Shown here piece after piece: positions 1 to 5,537 of a DNA stretch of 6,282 nucleotides. Source of the DNA: Solirubrobacteraceae bacterium (GTDB lineage: Bacteria; Actinomycetota; Thermoleophilia; Solirubrobacterales; Solirubrobacteraceae); contig JAICJK010000166.1 in the NCBI GenBank assembly GCA_025928415.1, forward strand, positions 1 through 6,282, read 5' to 3'. The notes below the pieces were generated by a model, which saw only the letters and a program-made list of their open reading frames with translations, was not told where the DNA came from and did no database searches. Each line of letters opens with the position of its first letter. The stretch's first letter is position 1. The position numbers and the translations under genes were made by a program.

Positions 1-2
1 CG

Positions 3-119
3 CGGCGCCCGCGCCGGCGGATGATCACGATCACGCCGGGCGACGGCGGGCTCGTGCGGCTCGAGCGGCGGACGGGCGTGGCCCGGCCGGCGGCGCGGGC
101 CGGCGCGATGGCCGCCTGA
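3..119 (+). CDS. C-terminal end of an unidentified protein (5' truncated by window edge)
   Basis: An open frame enters from the left edge and ends at TGA 117-119. All 38 sense codons in this frame end in G or C, whereas one alternative plus-strand frame stops almost at once and the other has many A/T third bases. That is the expected pattern for a real gene in this genome. The visible tail is basic at first, then contains 'MITITPGDGG', 'LVRLERRTG' and an Ala/Arg-rich end finishing in AMAA. The internal ATG at 21 lacks a convincing ribosome site, so I read this as the end of a longer protein. The fragment is too short to assign a family. A 12-bp palindrome follows the stop directly. Confidence 0.55.
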   Translation, partial: RRPRRRMITITPGDGGLVRLERRTGVARPAARAGAMAA

Positions 120-131
120 GCGCCGCGGCGC
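120..131. repeat. 12-bp perfect palindrome just after a stop codon
   Basis: GCGCCGCGGCGC is its own reverse complement and begins one base after the upstream gene's TGA. It has no spacer for a loop and no T-tract follows, so it is not a textbook intrinsic terminator. In DNA this GC-rich, such palindromes arise easily by chance. It is recorded because it sits in the 51-bp gap between two same-strand genes. Confidence 0.25.
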
Positions 132-170
132 GCGCATCCTCCGGGCCGCGCACACGTTGGAAGCGGTGCG

Positions 171-1634
171 ATGTCCCGCTCGATCCCGCTCCTGGCCGCC
201 GCGCTGGCCGTCCTCGCCGCGCCGGCGACGGCCCTCGCCGGCTGGTCGGCCCCGGCGGACCTCGGCCCGCCCGCGGACTACGCGCTGTCGCCCGCGCTGG
301 CCTTCGCGCCCGCGGGCGGCGGACTGCTCGGCTGGCGGGTCCGCGCGCAGCCTTCGGGCGCCGGCGGACTGCCGAACGCGATCAACATCGTGGCGGGCGG
401 CCACAACGACGGCATCCAGGGGCGGCTGTCGGCGCTCGGTGCCGGGGGGACGCCCGGAGCGGTCCGGACGGTCGCCGACACGCTCGCCGCCGGCCCGGTG
501 CTCGACCGCCGCGGCCGTGGCCTCGTCCTGCGGACCCGCGTGCTGGGCAGCGACCCGAACGGCAACCGCCGCGTGCGCCTGTGGTGGTCGGAGGTCGGGC
601 CCGGCGGCGCGCTCGGTCGGCGGGTCCCGCTGGCCACCGCGACGCTCACGCACGACCCCGCGCTGGCGATGGACGCCGACGGCGACGCCCTCGCCGCGTG
701 GGCCGAGTACCGGCCGCCGGCGACGCGCCTGCAGCTCTGGGGCCGCTACCGCGTGCGCGCCGCCTGGCGCCCCGCGGGCGGGCGCTTCGGCGCCCCCGTG
801 ACGCTGTTCGACACCCAGGCGATCGACTTCGAGCACCTCGGCGCGGTCACGGCAGTCGTCGGGCCCGGCGGCGCCGCCGCGGTCGTGTTCGCCGATGCGC
901 ATGAGACGCGCCACGGCGAGCGGCGGGAGGTCTACGCCTGGACGCGCGGTTGCCGCCGTGGCTTCGGGCGCACGCTCGCCGCCGGGCCCCACTCCGGCTA
1001 CGCGCAGACCGCCGCGGCGATGACCGCCGCCGGTCGGCTCGTCGTCGCGTGGGGCACGCAGGACGGCGGCGAGGAGGCGAACCGGCCGTGGATCGTGCGA
1101 GCCGCGACGCTGGCCCCGTGCGCGCGCCGGTTCTCGCGCGCGCAGACGCTCGACGCCGGCGGCGGCATCAGTGCCGCCGAGGGCGACGTCGTGGCGGCGG
1201 CCGACCCTCGCGGGCGCGCGACCGTCGCCTGGTCCGCCGTCCGGGGCCGGGGGGCGAGCCTGACCTTCCCGGTCATGACGGCCGCCGCCGGCGCGGACGG
1301 GCGCTTCGCGGCGCCGCAGGAGCTCGCGCCCTCGGGCGCGGTCGGGGGGATCGCCGTGCGCGCCGACGGCGCCGCGGTCGTGACATGGGCCGACCTCGTG
1401 CGCTACCAGACGACCGACCGGGCGATGGCCGCGGTGCGCCCGGCCGGCGCGACCGCCTTCGGGGCGCCCGAGCCGATCGCCGCGCCCGACGTCGCCGGCC
1501 CGCCGGTGGTCGCCTTCGACCCGGCGACGGGGCGCCCGACGGCCGCCTGGCCGGCGCGGCCCGCCGGGCGCGACCCGAGCCTCGGCATCGCCACCACGGC
1601 GGTCCTGCGGGTCGCCACGCGCACGGCGCCGTGA
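171..1634 (+). CDS. Secreted protein of about eight propeller-like repeats, function unknown
   Basis: This 487-residue protein opens with a clear Sec signal peptide: Arg3, a hydrophobic Leu/Ala core, and a likely cut after Ala23 (ALA before GW). The mature part is built from about eight units of 51-70 residues. Each starts with an aromatic-G-x-P-x-x-L-like strand and ends in a strand such as 'VVAW' or 'AAVVTW'. Unit starts are near residues 25, 94, 148, 206, 265, 321, 379 and 430. This periodicity suggests a beta-propeller of seven or eight blades, like sialidase-fold or FG-GAP proteins, though canonical Asp-boxes and FG-GAP calcium loops are not evident. The only two cysteines, Cys261 and Cys317, occupy equivalent positions in neighbouring units (C-x3-F) and might pair. 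The ATG at 171 is preceded by GGAAG at 159-163, seven bases away. I recall similar proteins from Solirubrobacterales annotated as hypothetical. No catalytic residues can be named; an extracellular binding or structural role is a guess. Confidence 0.85.
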   Translation: MSRSIPLLAAALAVLAAPATALAGWSAPADLGPPADYALSPALAFAPAGGGLLGWRVRAQPSGAGGLPNAINIVAGGHNDGIQGRLSALGAGGTPGAVRTVADTLAAGPVLDRRGRGLVLRTRVLGSDPNGNRRVRLWWSEVGPGGALGRRVPLATATLTHDPALAMDADGDALAAWAEYRPPATRLQLWGRYRVRAAWRPAGGRFGAPVTLFDTQAIDFEHLGAVTAVVGPGGAAAVVFADAHETRHGERREVYAWTRGCRRGFGRTLAAGPHSGYAQTAAAMTAAGRLVVAWGTQDGGEEANRPWIVRAATLAPCARRFSRAQTLDAGGGISAAEGDVVAAADPRGRATVAWSAVRGRGASLTFPVMTAAAGADGRFAAPQELAPSGAVGGIAVRADGAAVVTWADLVRYQTTDRAMAAVRPAGATAFGAPEPIAAPDVAGPPVVAFDPATGRPTAAWPARPAGRDPSLGIATTAVLRVATRTAP

Positions 1635-1691
1635 CGGCGCGGCGCGGCCTGCGGGTCGCGCGCCCGCGCGGCGGGTAAGCCGCAGGTCGAC

Positions 1692-2165
1692 ATGACGATG
1701 GTCATCGCCTACGACGGCTCGCGGGACGCGGACGAGGCCATCCGCGTCGCCGCCCGCCTGCATCCCGGCGCCGCCGCGGTCGTGCTCCACGTCTACGAGA
1801 CGGCGCCGGTGGGCGTGACCCTCGGGACCGGCATCGCGGGGGACCTGCCGCTGGAGGCCGTGGAGCCACAGGCGGTCCAGGACGTCGCGCGGCGCGCGGA
1901 GGCCAATGCCCGCGAGCTGGCCGGGCGCGGGGCCGGCATCGCGTCCGAGGCGGGGCTGCAGGCTCGCGCCGAGGTCGCCGCCGGCGGCGGCGCCTCCGGC
2001 ACCTGCAGCGCGATCCTGCGGGCGGCCGACGAGCACCACGCCGAGCTCGTGGTCGTCGCCTCGCACGGGCACGGCGCGATCAAGGCCGCGGTCCTCGGCA
2101 GCGTGTCCGCCGCGGTCGTGCACCACGCGCGCCGGCCGGTGCTCGTCGTGCCCTGTCGCGGGTGA
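1692..2165 (+). CDS. Universal stress protein, single UspA domain
   Basis: A 157-residue protein spanning one complete Usp domain, the normal length for the family. The first strand is 'MVIAYDGS' (residues 3-10), including the Asp8 that contacts the adenine nucleotide in ATP-binding members. The C-terminal nucleotide-loop region is 'ASHGHGAIKAAVLGSVS' at 123-139, and the last strand is 'RPVLVVP' at 148-154. The family's G-x2-G-x9-G-S/T motif is present except that its first Gly is Ala123; Gly126, Gly136 and Ser137 are kept. ATP binding is thus plausible but not assured. Such proteins are cytoplasmic dimers linked to stress, dormancy or energy limitation. A second ATG lies two codons downstream (1698); I prefer 1692 because CAGG at 1683-1686 is five bases ahead. 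The gene is 57 bp after the secreted repeat protein and could be co-transcribed with it, but nothing links them functionally. Confidence 0.93.
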   Translation: MTMVIAYDGSRDADEAIRVAARLHPGAAAVVLHVYETAPVGVTLGTGIAGDLPLEAVEPQAVQDVARRAEANARELAGRGAGIASEAGLQARAEVAAGGGASGTCSAILRAADEHHAELVVVASHGHGAIKAAVLGSVSAAVVHHARRPVLVVPCRG

Positions 2166-2195
2166 CGCCGCCCCGCGGGCGAGCGGGCCTCGCGG

Positions 2196-2564
2196 TCAGC
2201 CGCGGGCGGGGATCTCCTGCACCGACCAGCCGTTGCCGTCCGGGTCGCTGAAGAACACGAACCGGCCCCAGGGGAACTCCTGGACGTCGCCGACCTCGAC
2301 TCCGCGCCCGGCGAGCTCCGCGCGCGCGGCGTCGACGTCCGCGACGACGAGCTGCAGGCCCTTGACCGAGCCGGGCGGCGTGTCGACGACGCCCTTGCCC
2401 AGCGCGATCGAGCACGCCGAGCCGGGCGGCGTGAGCTGCACGAAGCGGAGCTCGTCGCTGACGGTGTGGTCGTGGTCGGCGTGGAAGCCGGCCTGCTCGT
2501 AGAACGCCTTCGCGCGGTCCACGTCGGAGACCGGGACGGCGACCAGCTCGAGCTTGAAGTCCAT
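2196..2564 (-). CDS. VOC (glyoxalase/bleomycin-resistance fold) family protein
   Basis: A 122-residue, single-chain VOC protein with the usual two beta-alpha-beta-beta-beta modules. The first is 'VPVSDVDRAKAFYEQAGF' (10-27). The second begins with 'LQLVVADVDAARAEL' (70-84) and ends in the family signature 'FFSDPDGNGWSVQEI' (104-118). VOC proteins bind a divalent metal through His/Gln/Glu ligands and act as isomerases, dioxygenases, transferases or drug-binding proteins. Glu118 fits the last ligand position, but the usual first-strand His appears to be Leu7, so metal catalysis is uncertain and the substrate cannot be named. The start is well fixed: the minus strand carries AGAAAGGA (2580 down to 2573), eight bases before the ATG at 2564. 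The gene converges on the stress-protein gene with 30 bp between stops and is divergent from the exporter gene. Shadow frames overlap it on both strands, but the VOC signature settles the reading. Confidence 0.93.
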   Translation of the reverse strand: MDFKLELVAVPVSDVDRAKAFYEQAGFHADHDHTVSDELRFVQLTPPGSACSIALGKGVVDTPPGSVKGLQLVVADVDAARAELAGRGVEVGDVQEFPWGRFVFFSDPDGNGWSVQEIPARG

Positions 2565-2572
2565 GGGCGGGG

Positions 2573-2580
2573 TCCTTTCT
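2573..2580 (-). promoter_or_regulatory. Ribosome binding site of the VOC gene
   Basis: Read on the minus strand, AGAAAGGA is a strong Shine-Dalgarno match with an eight-base spacer (CCCCGCCC) before the ATG. It supports the start at 2564 and rules out the much longer overlapping minus-strand frame as the translated one. Confidence 0.75.
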
Positions 2581-2600
2581 GGCGGTGTGCGGTGCGCGGA

Positions 2601-2606
2601 ACGCTA
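2601..2606 (-). promoter_or_regulatory. Possible -10 element for the VOC gene
   Basis: The minus strand reads TAGCGT here, fitting the actinobacterial TANNNT -10 pattern. Transcription would start near 2594, leaving a leader of about 30 bases that contains the AGAAAGGA site. No good -35 hexamer is present 16-18 bases upstream, so this is only a suggestion. Confidence 0.25.
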
Positions 2607-2641
2607 GAGCCCATCGCGGTGAGGGACGGCGCGCGATCCGC

Positions 2642-2665
2642 CGGCCCGCGTACGATCGCGGGCCG
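2642..2665. promoter_or_regulatory. Inverted repeat, possible operator over the exporter promoter
   Basis: Two perfect 9-base arms, CGGCCCGCG (2642-2650) and CGCGGGCCG (2657-2665), flank the six bases TACGAT. The repeat lies in the divergent gap between the VOC gene and the MFS exporter, ending 40 bp before the exporter start codon. TACGAT (2651-2656) matches the TANNNT -10 pattern, and a start site near 2663 would give a leader of about 43 bases. Drug exporters of this class are often controlled by TetR- or MarR-type repressors binding such dyads over the promoter, so a repressor operator is the simplest reading. No regulator gene is in the window, and no good -35 is visible. A DNA hairpin without regulatory function remains possible. 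Confidence 0.45.
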
Positions 2666-2705
2666 CCGCCGATGAGTCTCGGCCCGCCGACCGGTCTGCA
2701 CCTCC

Positions 2706-4190
2706 ATGAACGCCTCGCTGCCCACCCCGCATGACGCCGACCGCTCGCGCTGGATCGCGCTCCACGTCCTGTGCACCGGCGTGCTGATGATCGTGCTCGA
2801 CGCCACCGTCGTGAACGTGGCGCTGCCGTCGATCCAGGACGACCTCGGCTTCTCGACCGCGAGCCTGGCCTGGGTCGTCAACGCCTACCTGATCGCCTTC
2901 GGCGGGCTGCTGCTGCTCGCCGGGCGGCTCGGCGACCTGATCGGGCGCCGGAGCATCTTCCTGGCCGGCCTGGGCGTCTTCACGCTCGCCTCACTGCTGT
3001 GCGGGCTGGCGGACAGCCAGGGGCTGCTCGTCGGCGCCCGGTTCCTGCAGGGCATCGGCGGCGCGATGACCTCGGCGGTCGTGCTCGGCATGATCGTCAC
3101 GATGTTCCCCGAGCCGCGCGAGCAGGCGAAGGCGATCGGCGTCTACGCCTTCGTCGCCTCGGCCGGCGGCGCCGTCGGGCTGCTCGCCGGCGGCGTGCTG
3201 ACCCAGGCGATCAACTGGCACTGGATCTTCTTCGTCAACGTGCCGATCGGCGTCGCGACGGCGATGCTCGCCCGGCGCCTGGTCGAACGCGACGCCGGGA
3301 TCGGGTTCGGGGCGGGCGCGGACGTCCCCGGCGCGGCGCTGATCATCGGCGCGCTGATGCTCGGCGTCTACACGATCGTCGACCCGGCCGCCCAGGACGG
3401 CTGGGGCGCCGGCCGCACGCTCGGGCTGGGCGCCGTGTCGCTCGTGCTGCTGGCGGCCTTCGTCGCCCGCGAGGCCACGGCGCGCACCCCGCTGGTCCCG
3501 CTGCGCGTCTTCCGCTCGCGCGTGGTGAGCGGGGCCAACGTCGTCCAGGTCCTCAGCGTCGCCGGGATGTTCGGGATGTTCTTCCTCGGCTCGCTGTACC
3601 TGCAGCGGATCCTCGGCTACGACGCCCTGCAGATCGGCCTGGCCTTCCTGCCCGTCACGCTCATCATGGGGCTCCTGTCGGTCCGCTACTCCGAGCGGCT
3701 GGTCATGCGCTTCGGCGCGCAGGGCACGCTGCTGCCCGGCCTCGCGCTGATCGCCGCGGGCCTCGTCCTGTTCACGCGCGCGCCGGTCGGCGGCGACTAC
3801 GTGACCCACGTGCTGCCCGTGATGGTCCTCCTCGGGACCGGGGCCGGCATCTCGTTCCCCGCGCTGATGACGCTGGCCATGTCCGGCGCGACGCCCAGCG
3901 ATGCGGGCCTGGCCTCCGGCCTGGTCAACACGGCCGCGCAGGTCGGCGGGGCGCTCGGGCTGGCCGTGCTCGCGACGCTGTCGGCGTCGCGCAGCGACAG
4001 CCTGGTCGCCGGCGGGGAGTCCCGCGCGGCGGCGCTGACCGGCGGCTATCACCTGGCGTTCTGGATCGCCGCCGCCCTCGTGGTCGCGGCCCTCGCCGTC
4101 GCGCTGGCCACGCTGCGCCCGCAGGGCGAGCCGGGCACCGAGCACCGACACGCGCGCACGGCCGAGCCGGCCTGCTCGGAAGCCGCCTAG
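2706..4190 (+). CDS. MFS exporter, DHA2 (EmrB/QacA-like, 14-TM) family
   Basis: A 494-residue membrane protein with about 14 hydrophobic segments (near 17-35, 52-72, 82-101, 107-134, 141-163, 171-190, 207-225, 236-254, 275-298, 306-326, 338-357, 368-392, 398-426, 448-470). The family motifs are intact: 'LDATVVNVALPSI' in TM1 (31-43), with the Asp important for proton-coupled export; motif A 'GRLGDLIGRR' (73-82) between TM2 and TM3; 'ARFLQGIGGA' in TM4 (111-120); and the antiporter region around 'ASAGGAVGLLAGG' (151-163), followed by 'WHWIFFVNVPIG' (171-182). DHA2 members expel drugs, dyes or small metabolites in exchange for protons across the cytoplasmic membrane; the substrate cannot be told from sequence. 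The C-terminal tail after 470 is short and hydrophilic. The ATG at 2706 has only a weak ribosome site, but TM1 begins ten or so residues later, as in relatives. It leads a tight run, with the next gene starting 11 bp after its stop. Confidence 0.95.
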   Translation: MNASLPTPHDADRSRWIALHVLCTGVLMIVLDATVVNVALPSIQDDLGFSTASLAWVVNAYLIAFGGLLLLAGRLGDLIGRRSIFLAGLGVFTLASLLCGLADSQGLLVGARFLQGIGGAMTSAVVLGMIVTMFPEPREQAKAIGVYAFVASAGGAVGLLAGGVLTQAINWHWIFFVNVPIGVATAMLARRLVERDAGIGFGAGADVPGAALIIGALMLGVYTIVDPAAQDGWGAGRTLGLGAVSLVLLAAFVAREATARTPLVPLRVFRSRVVSGANVVQVLSVAGMFGMFFLGSLYLQRILGYDALQIGLAFLPVTLIMGLLSVRYSERLVMRFGAQGTLLPGLALIAAGLVLFTRAPVGGDYVTHVLPVMVLLGTGAGISFPALMTLAMSGATPSDAGLASGLVNTAAQVGGALGLAVLATLSASRSDSLVAGGESRAAALTGGYHLAFWIAAALVVAALAVALATLRPQGEPGTEHRHARTAEPACSEAA

Positions 4191-4194
4191 GAGG
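4189..4194 (+). promoter_or_regulatory. Ribosome binding site of the sulfur-carrier gene
   Basis: A perfect AGGAGG lies seven bases before the ATG at 4202 and overlaps the exporter's TAG stop (4188-4190). The overlap points to co-transcription and possible translational coupling of the two genes. Confidence 0.85.
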
Positions 4195-4201
4195 TGCCGC
4201 C

Positions 4202-4462
4202 ATGGCGCACGTGAAGCTCCGCGGGCCGCTGAAGCGGCTGGCCGGCGACCGCTCCGAGCACGCGCTGCCCGGCGCGACGGTCGGCGAGCTGCTGCGCGAG
4301 CTCGAGCGCGCGCAGCCCGCCGTGAGCGGCTGGATCCTCGACGAGCGGGGGCGGATCCGGCGCCACATCAACGTCTTCGTCAACGGTGACTACGGGAGGG
4401 AGGACACGCCGGTCGGCCCCGACGACCGCATCGACGTCCTGCCCGCGATCTCAGGAGGGTGA
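4202..4462 (+). CDS. MoaD/ThiS/CysO-like sulfur-carrier (ubiquitin-fold) protein
   Basis: An 86-residue beta-grasp protein ending in Ile-Ser-Gly-Gly, the diglycine tail that in MoaD, ThiS, CysO and archaeal SAMPs is adenylated and turned into a thiocarboxylate or conjugated to targets. Visible features are the first strand 'VKLRGPLKRLAG' (4-15), the 'ATVGELLRELE' strand-helix (25-35), 'RIRRHINVFVNG' (51-62) and 'DDRIDVLPAISGG' (74-86). The order and length match the CysO-like branch, which feeds sulfur to cysteine synthesis in mycobacteria. However, the loop after 'VNG' is shorter than my recollection of CysO, reading 'DYGREDTPV' rather than a longer 'DVRF..GL.T.V' stretch. No E1-like MoeB/ThiF, cysteine synthase, Mec+ peptidase or molybdopterin gene is in view, so the pathway is open. 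Its neighbours are an exporter 11 bp upstream and an Asp-box protein that starts 7 bp after its stop. The strong AGGAGG at 4189-4194 fixes the start. Confidence 0.88.
   Translation: MAHVKLRGPLKRLAGDRSEHALPGATVGELLRELERAQPAVSGWILDERGRIRRHINVFVNGDYGREDTPVGPDDRIDVLPAISGG
4453..4459 (+). promoter_or_regulatory. Ribosome binding site of the Asp-box gene, inside the Gly-Gly codons
   Basis: AGGAGGG overlaps the last codons of the sulfur-carrier gene (TCA GGA GGG TGA, Ser-Gly-Gly-stop) and lies ten bases before the ATG at 4470. The same bases thus encode the diglycine tail and recruit ribosomes for the next protein. This strong site argues for 4470 rather than the longer in-frame extension starting at 4386. 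Confidence 0.8.
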
Positions 4463-4469
4463 TGGTGCG

Positions 4470-5537
4470 ATGACCGAGCTGCTGGTGGGAACCCGCAAAG
4501 GCCTGTTCGTGCTCGAGGGCGAGCCGGGCGCCGCGTTCGCGGTCAAGGCCCGGGCGTTCGCCGGGGAGCCGGTCGACTACGCGATGCGCGACCCGCGCTC
4601 CGGTCGGCTGATCGCGTCGGTGACCTCGCCCTTCTATGGCCCGAGGCTGTGGTACGCCGAGGACGCGGCGGGGGACTGGGAGGAGGCGAGCGGCGTCGCG
4701 CTGCCCGAGGGCGGCGACGCGGCGCTGCAGCGGATCTGGGTCGTGGTCGCGGGCGAGCGCGACGGGACGCTCTACGCGGGCGGCGACCCCGGCGTGCTGT
4801 TCGAGAGCCGCGACGGCGGCGCGAGCTGGGAGCTCGTCCGGACGCTGTGGGAGCAGCCCACGCGCCCCGACTGGCAGGCCGGCGGCGGCGGGCTGTGCCT
4901 GCACTCGATCGTGCCCTGGCCCGGCGACCCGGACCGCCTGGCGCTCGGGATCTCCGCCGTGGGCGTCTGGCTGACGCAGGACGGCGGGCGGAGCTGGACG
5001 CACGGCAACCGCGGGATCGTGGCGCGCTACCTGCCCGACGACGCGCCCGCGGACACGATCGACCTCTGCGTCCACGACCTGCACCGCGCCGCGCGCCGGC
5101 CAGAGCGCATGTTCATGCAGTTCCACGGCGGCGTCTACCGCTCCGACGACGCGGGCGCGAGCTGGACGGCCATCGGCGCGGGCCTGCCGTCGGACTTCGG
5201 CTTCCCGATGGTCCTCGACCCGGCCGACCCGGACAGCGCCTACGTGATCCCGCTGGCCTCCGACGGCGACCGGGTCACGCCGGGCGGGCGGGTGGCGGTC
5301 TACGAGACCCGCGACGCGGGCGCGACCTGGGCCGCGCGCGGCGACGGGCTGCCGAGCCGCGACGGCTATCTGACGATCCTGCGCCAGGCCTTCGACCGCG
5401 CCGGCGAGGGCGCGGGCCTCGAGCTCTACTTCGGCGCGACGTCCGGCGACGTCTTCGGCTCCGGCGACGCGGGGGCGACGTGGGCGGAGGTCGCCGCGCA
5501 CCTGCCGCCCGTGTACAGCGTCAGGGCGTCGGGCTGA
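4470..5537 (+). CDS. Cytoplasmic Asp-box (BNR/sialidase-fold) propeller protein, function unknown
   Basis: A 355-residue protein opening with 'MTELLVGTRKGLFVLEGE' and carrying five Asp-boxes of the form S/T-x-D-x-G-x-S/T-W: at 113-120, 169-176, 225-232, 280-287 and 331-338. They are spaced 51-56 residues apart, one per blade, indicating a six- or seven-bladed sialidase-fold/VPS10-like propeller. Asp-boxes are structural turns, so they do not prove glycosidase activity. I see no clear sialidase arginine triad, and the common label 'exo-alpha-sialidase' would be over-reading. There is no signal peptide or membrane segment, so it should be cytoplasmic, unlike most sialidases. Residues 134-150 and 199-222 (with 'HDLH' and 'MQFHGGVY') look like conserved non-repeat insertions. 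It begins 7 bp after the sulfur-carrier stop and its ribosome site lies in that gene, so the two are almost surely co-expressed. Its 3' end overlaps the opposing repair gene by 17 bp. Confidence 0.9.
   Translation: MTELLVGTRKGLFVLEGEPGAAFAVKARAFAGEPVDYAMRDPRSGRLIASVTSPFYGPRLWYAEDAAGDWEEASGVALPEGGDAALQRIWVVVAGERDGTLYAGGDPGVLFESRDGGASWELVRTLWEQPTRPDWQAGGGGLCLHSIVPWPGDPDRLALGISAVGVWLTQDGGRSWTHGNRGIVARYLPDDAPADTIDLCVHDLHRAARRPERMFMQFHGGVYRSDDAGASWTAIGAGLPSDFGFPMVLDPADPDSAYVIPLASDGDRVTPGGRVAVYETRDAGATWAARGDGLPSRDGYLTILRQAFDRAGEGAGLELYFGATSGDVFGSGDAGATWAEVAAHLPPVYSVRASG

Noticed and set aside
1651..1667. GCGGG/CCCGC hairpin between the secreted repeat protein and the stress protein
   Set aside because: The stem is only five bases, the surrounding sequence is equally GC-rich and no T-run follows, so it does not stand out from background.
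2166..2195. Possible bidirectional terminator between the convergent stress-protein and VOC genes
   Set aside because: Only short imperfect CCGCG/CGCGG arms can be paired and there is no T-tract on either strand.
2672..2734. A 20-codon upstream open frame overlapping the exporter start, possibly a leader peptide
   Set aside because: It has no clear ribosome site, and many codons end in A or T (AGT, GGT, CAT, GAA, GCT, GCA), unlike real genes here. Chance is the simpler explanation.
1793..2881. A 362-codon minus-strand open frame spanning the stress-protein and VOC genes
   Set aside because: It is antisense to the Usp gene and out of frame with the VOC gene, and its translation is low-complexity Arg/Ser/Ala-rich. 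Both underlying genes have clear family motifs.
2991..4151. A 386-codon minus-strand open frame opposite the exporter
   Set aside because: Its translation is low-complexity and rich in Arg/Gln/Asp/Glu, as expected for the antisense of GC-rich membrane-protein codons.
2771..4462. A 563-codon plus-strand open frame across the exporter, ending with the sulfur carrier
   Set aside because: Only its last 86 codons are a real protein. The upstream part is an Arg-rich shadow of the exporter in another frame, and AGGAGG directly precedes the ATG at 4202, so this is not a fusion.
4386..4469. A 28-residue N-terminal extension of the Asp-box protein
   Set aside because: It overlaps the sulfur-carrier coding region out of frame and is basic and low-complexity. 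The strong AGGAGGG site points to the ATG at 4470.
4380..5501. A 373-codon minus-strand open frame opposite the Asp-box gene
   Set aside because: It is an antisense shadow: the plus strand carries five well-spaced Asp-boxes, while this frame has no recognisable motif.
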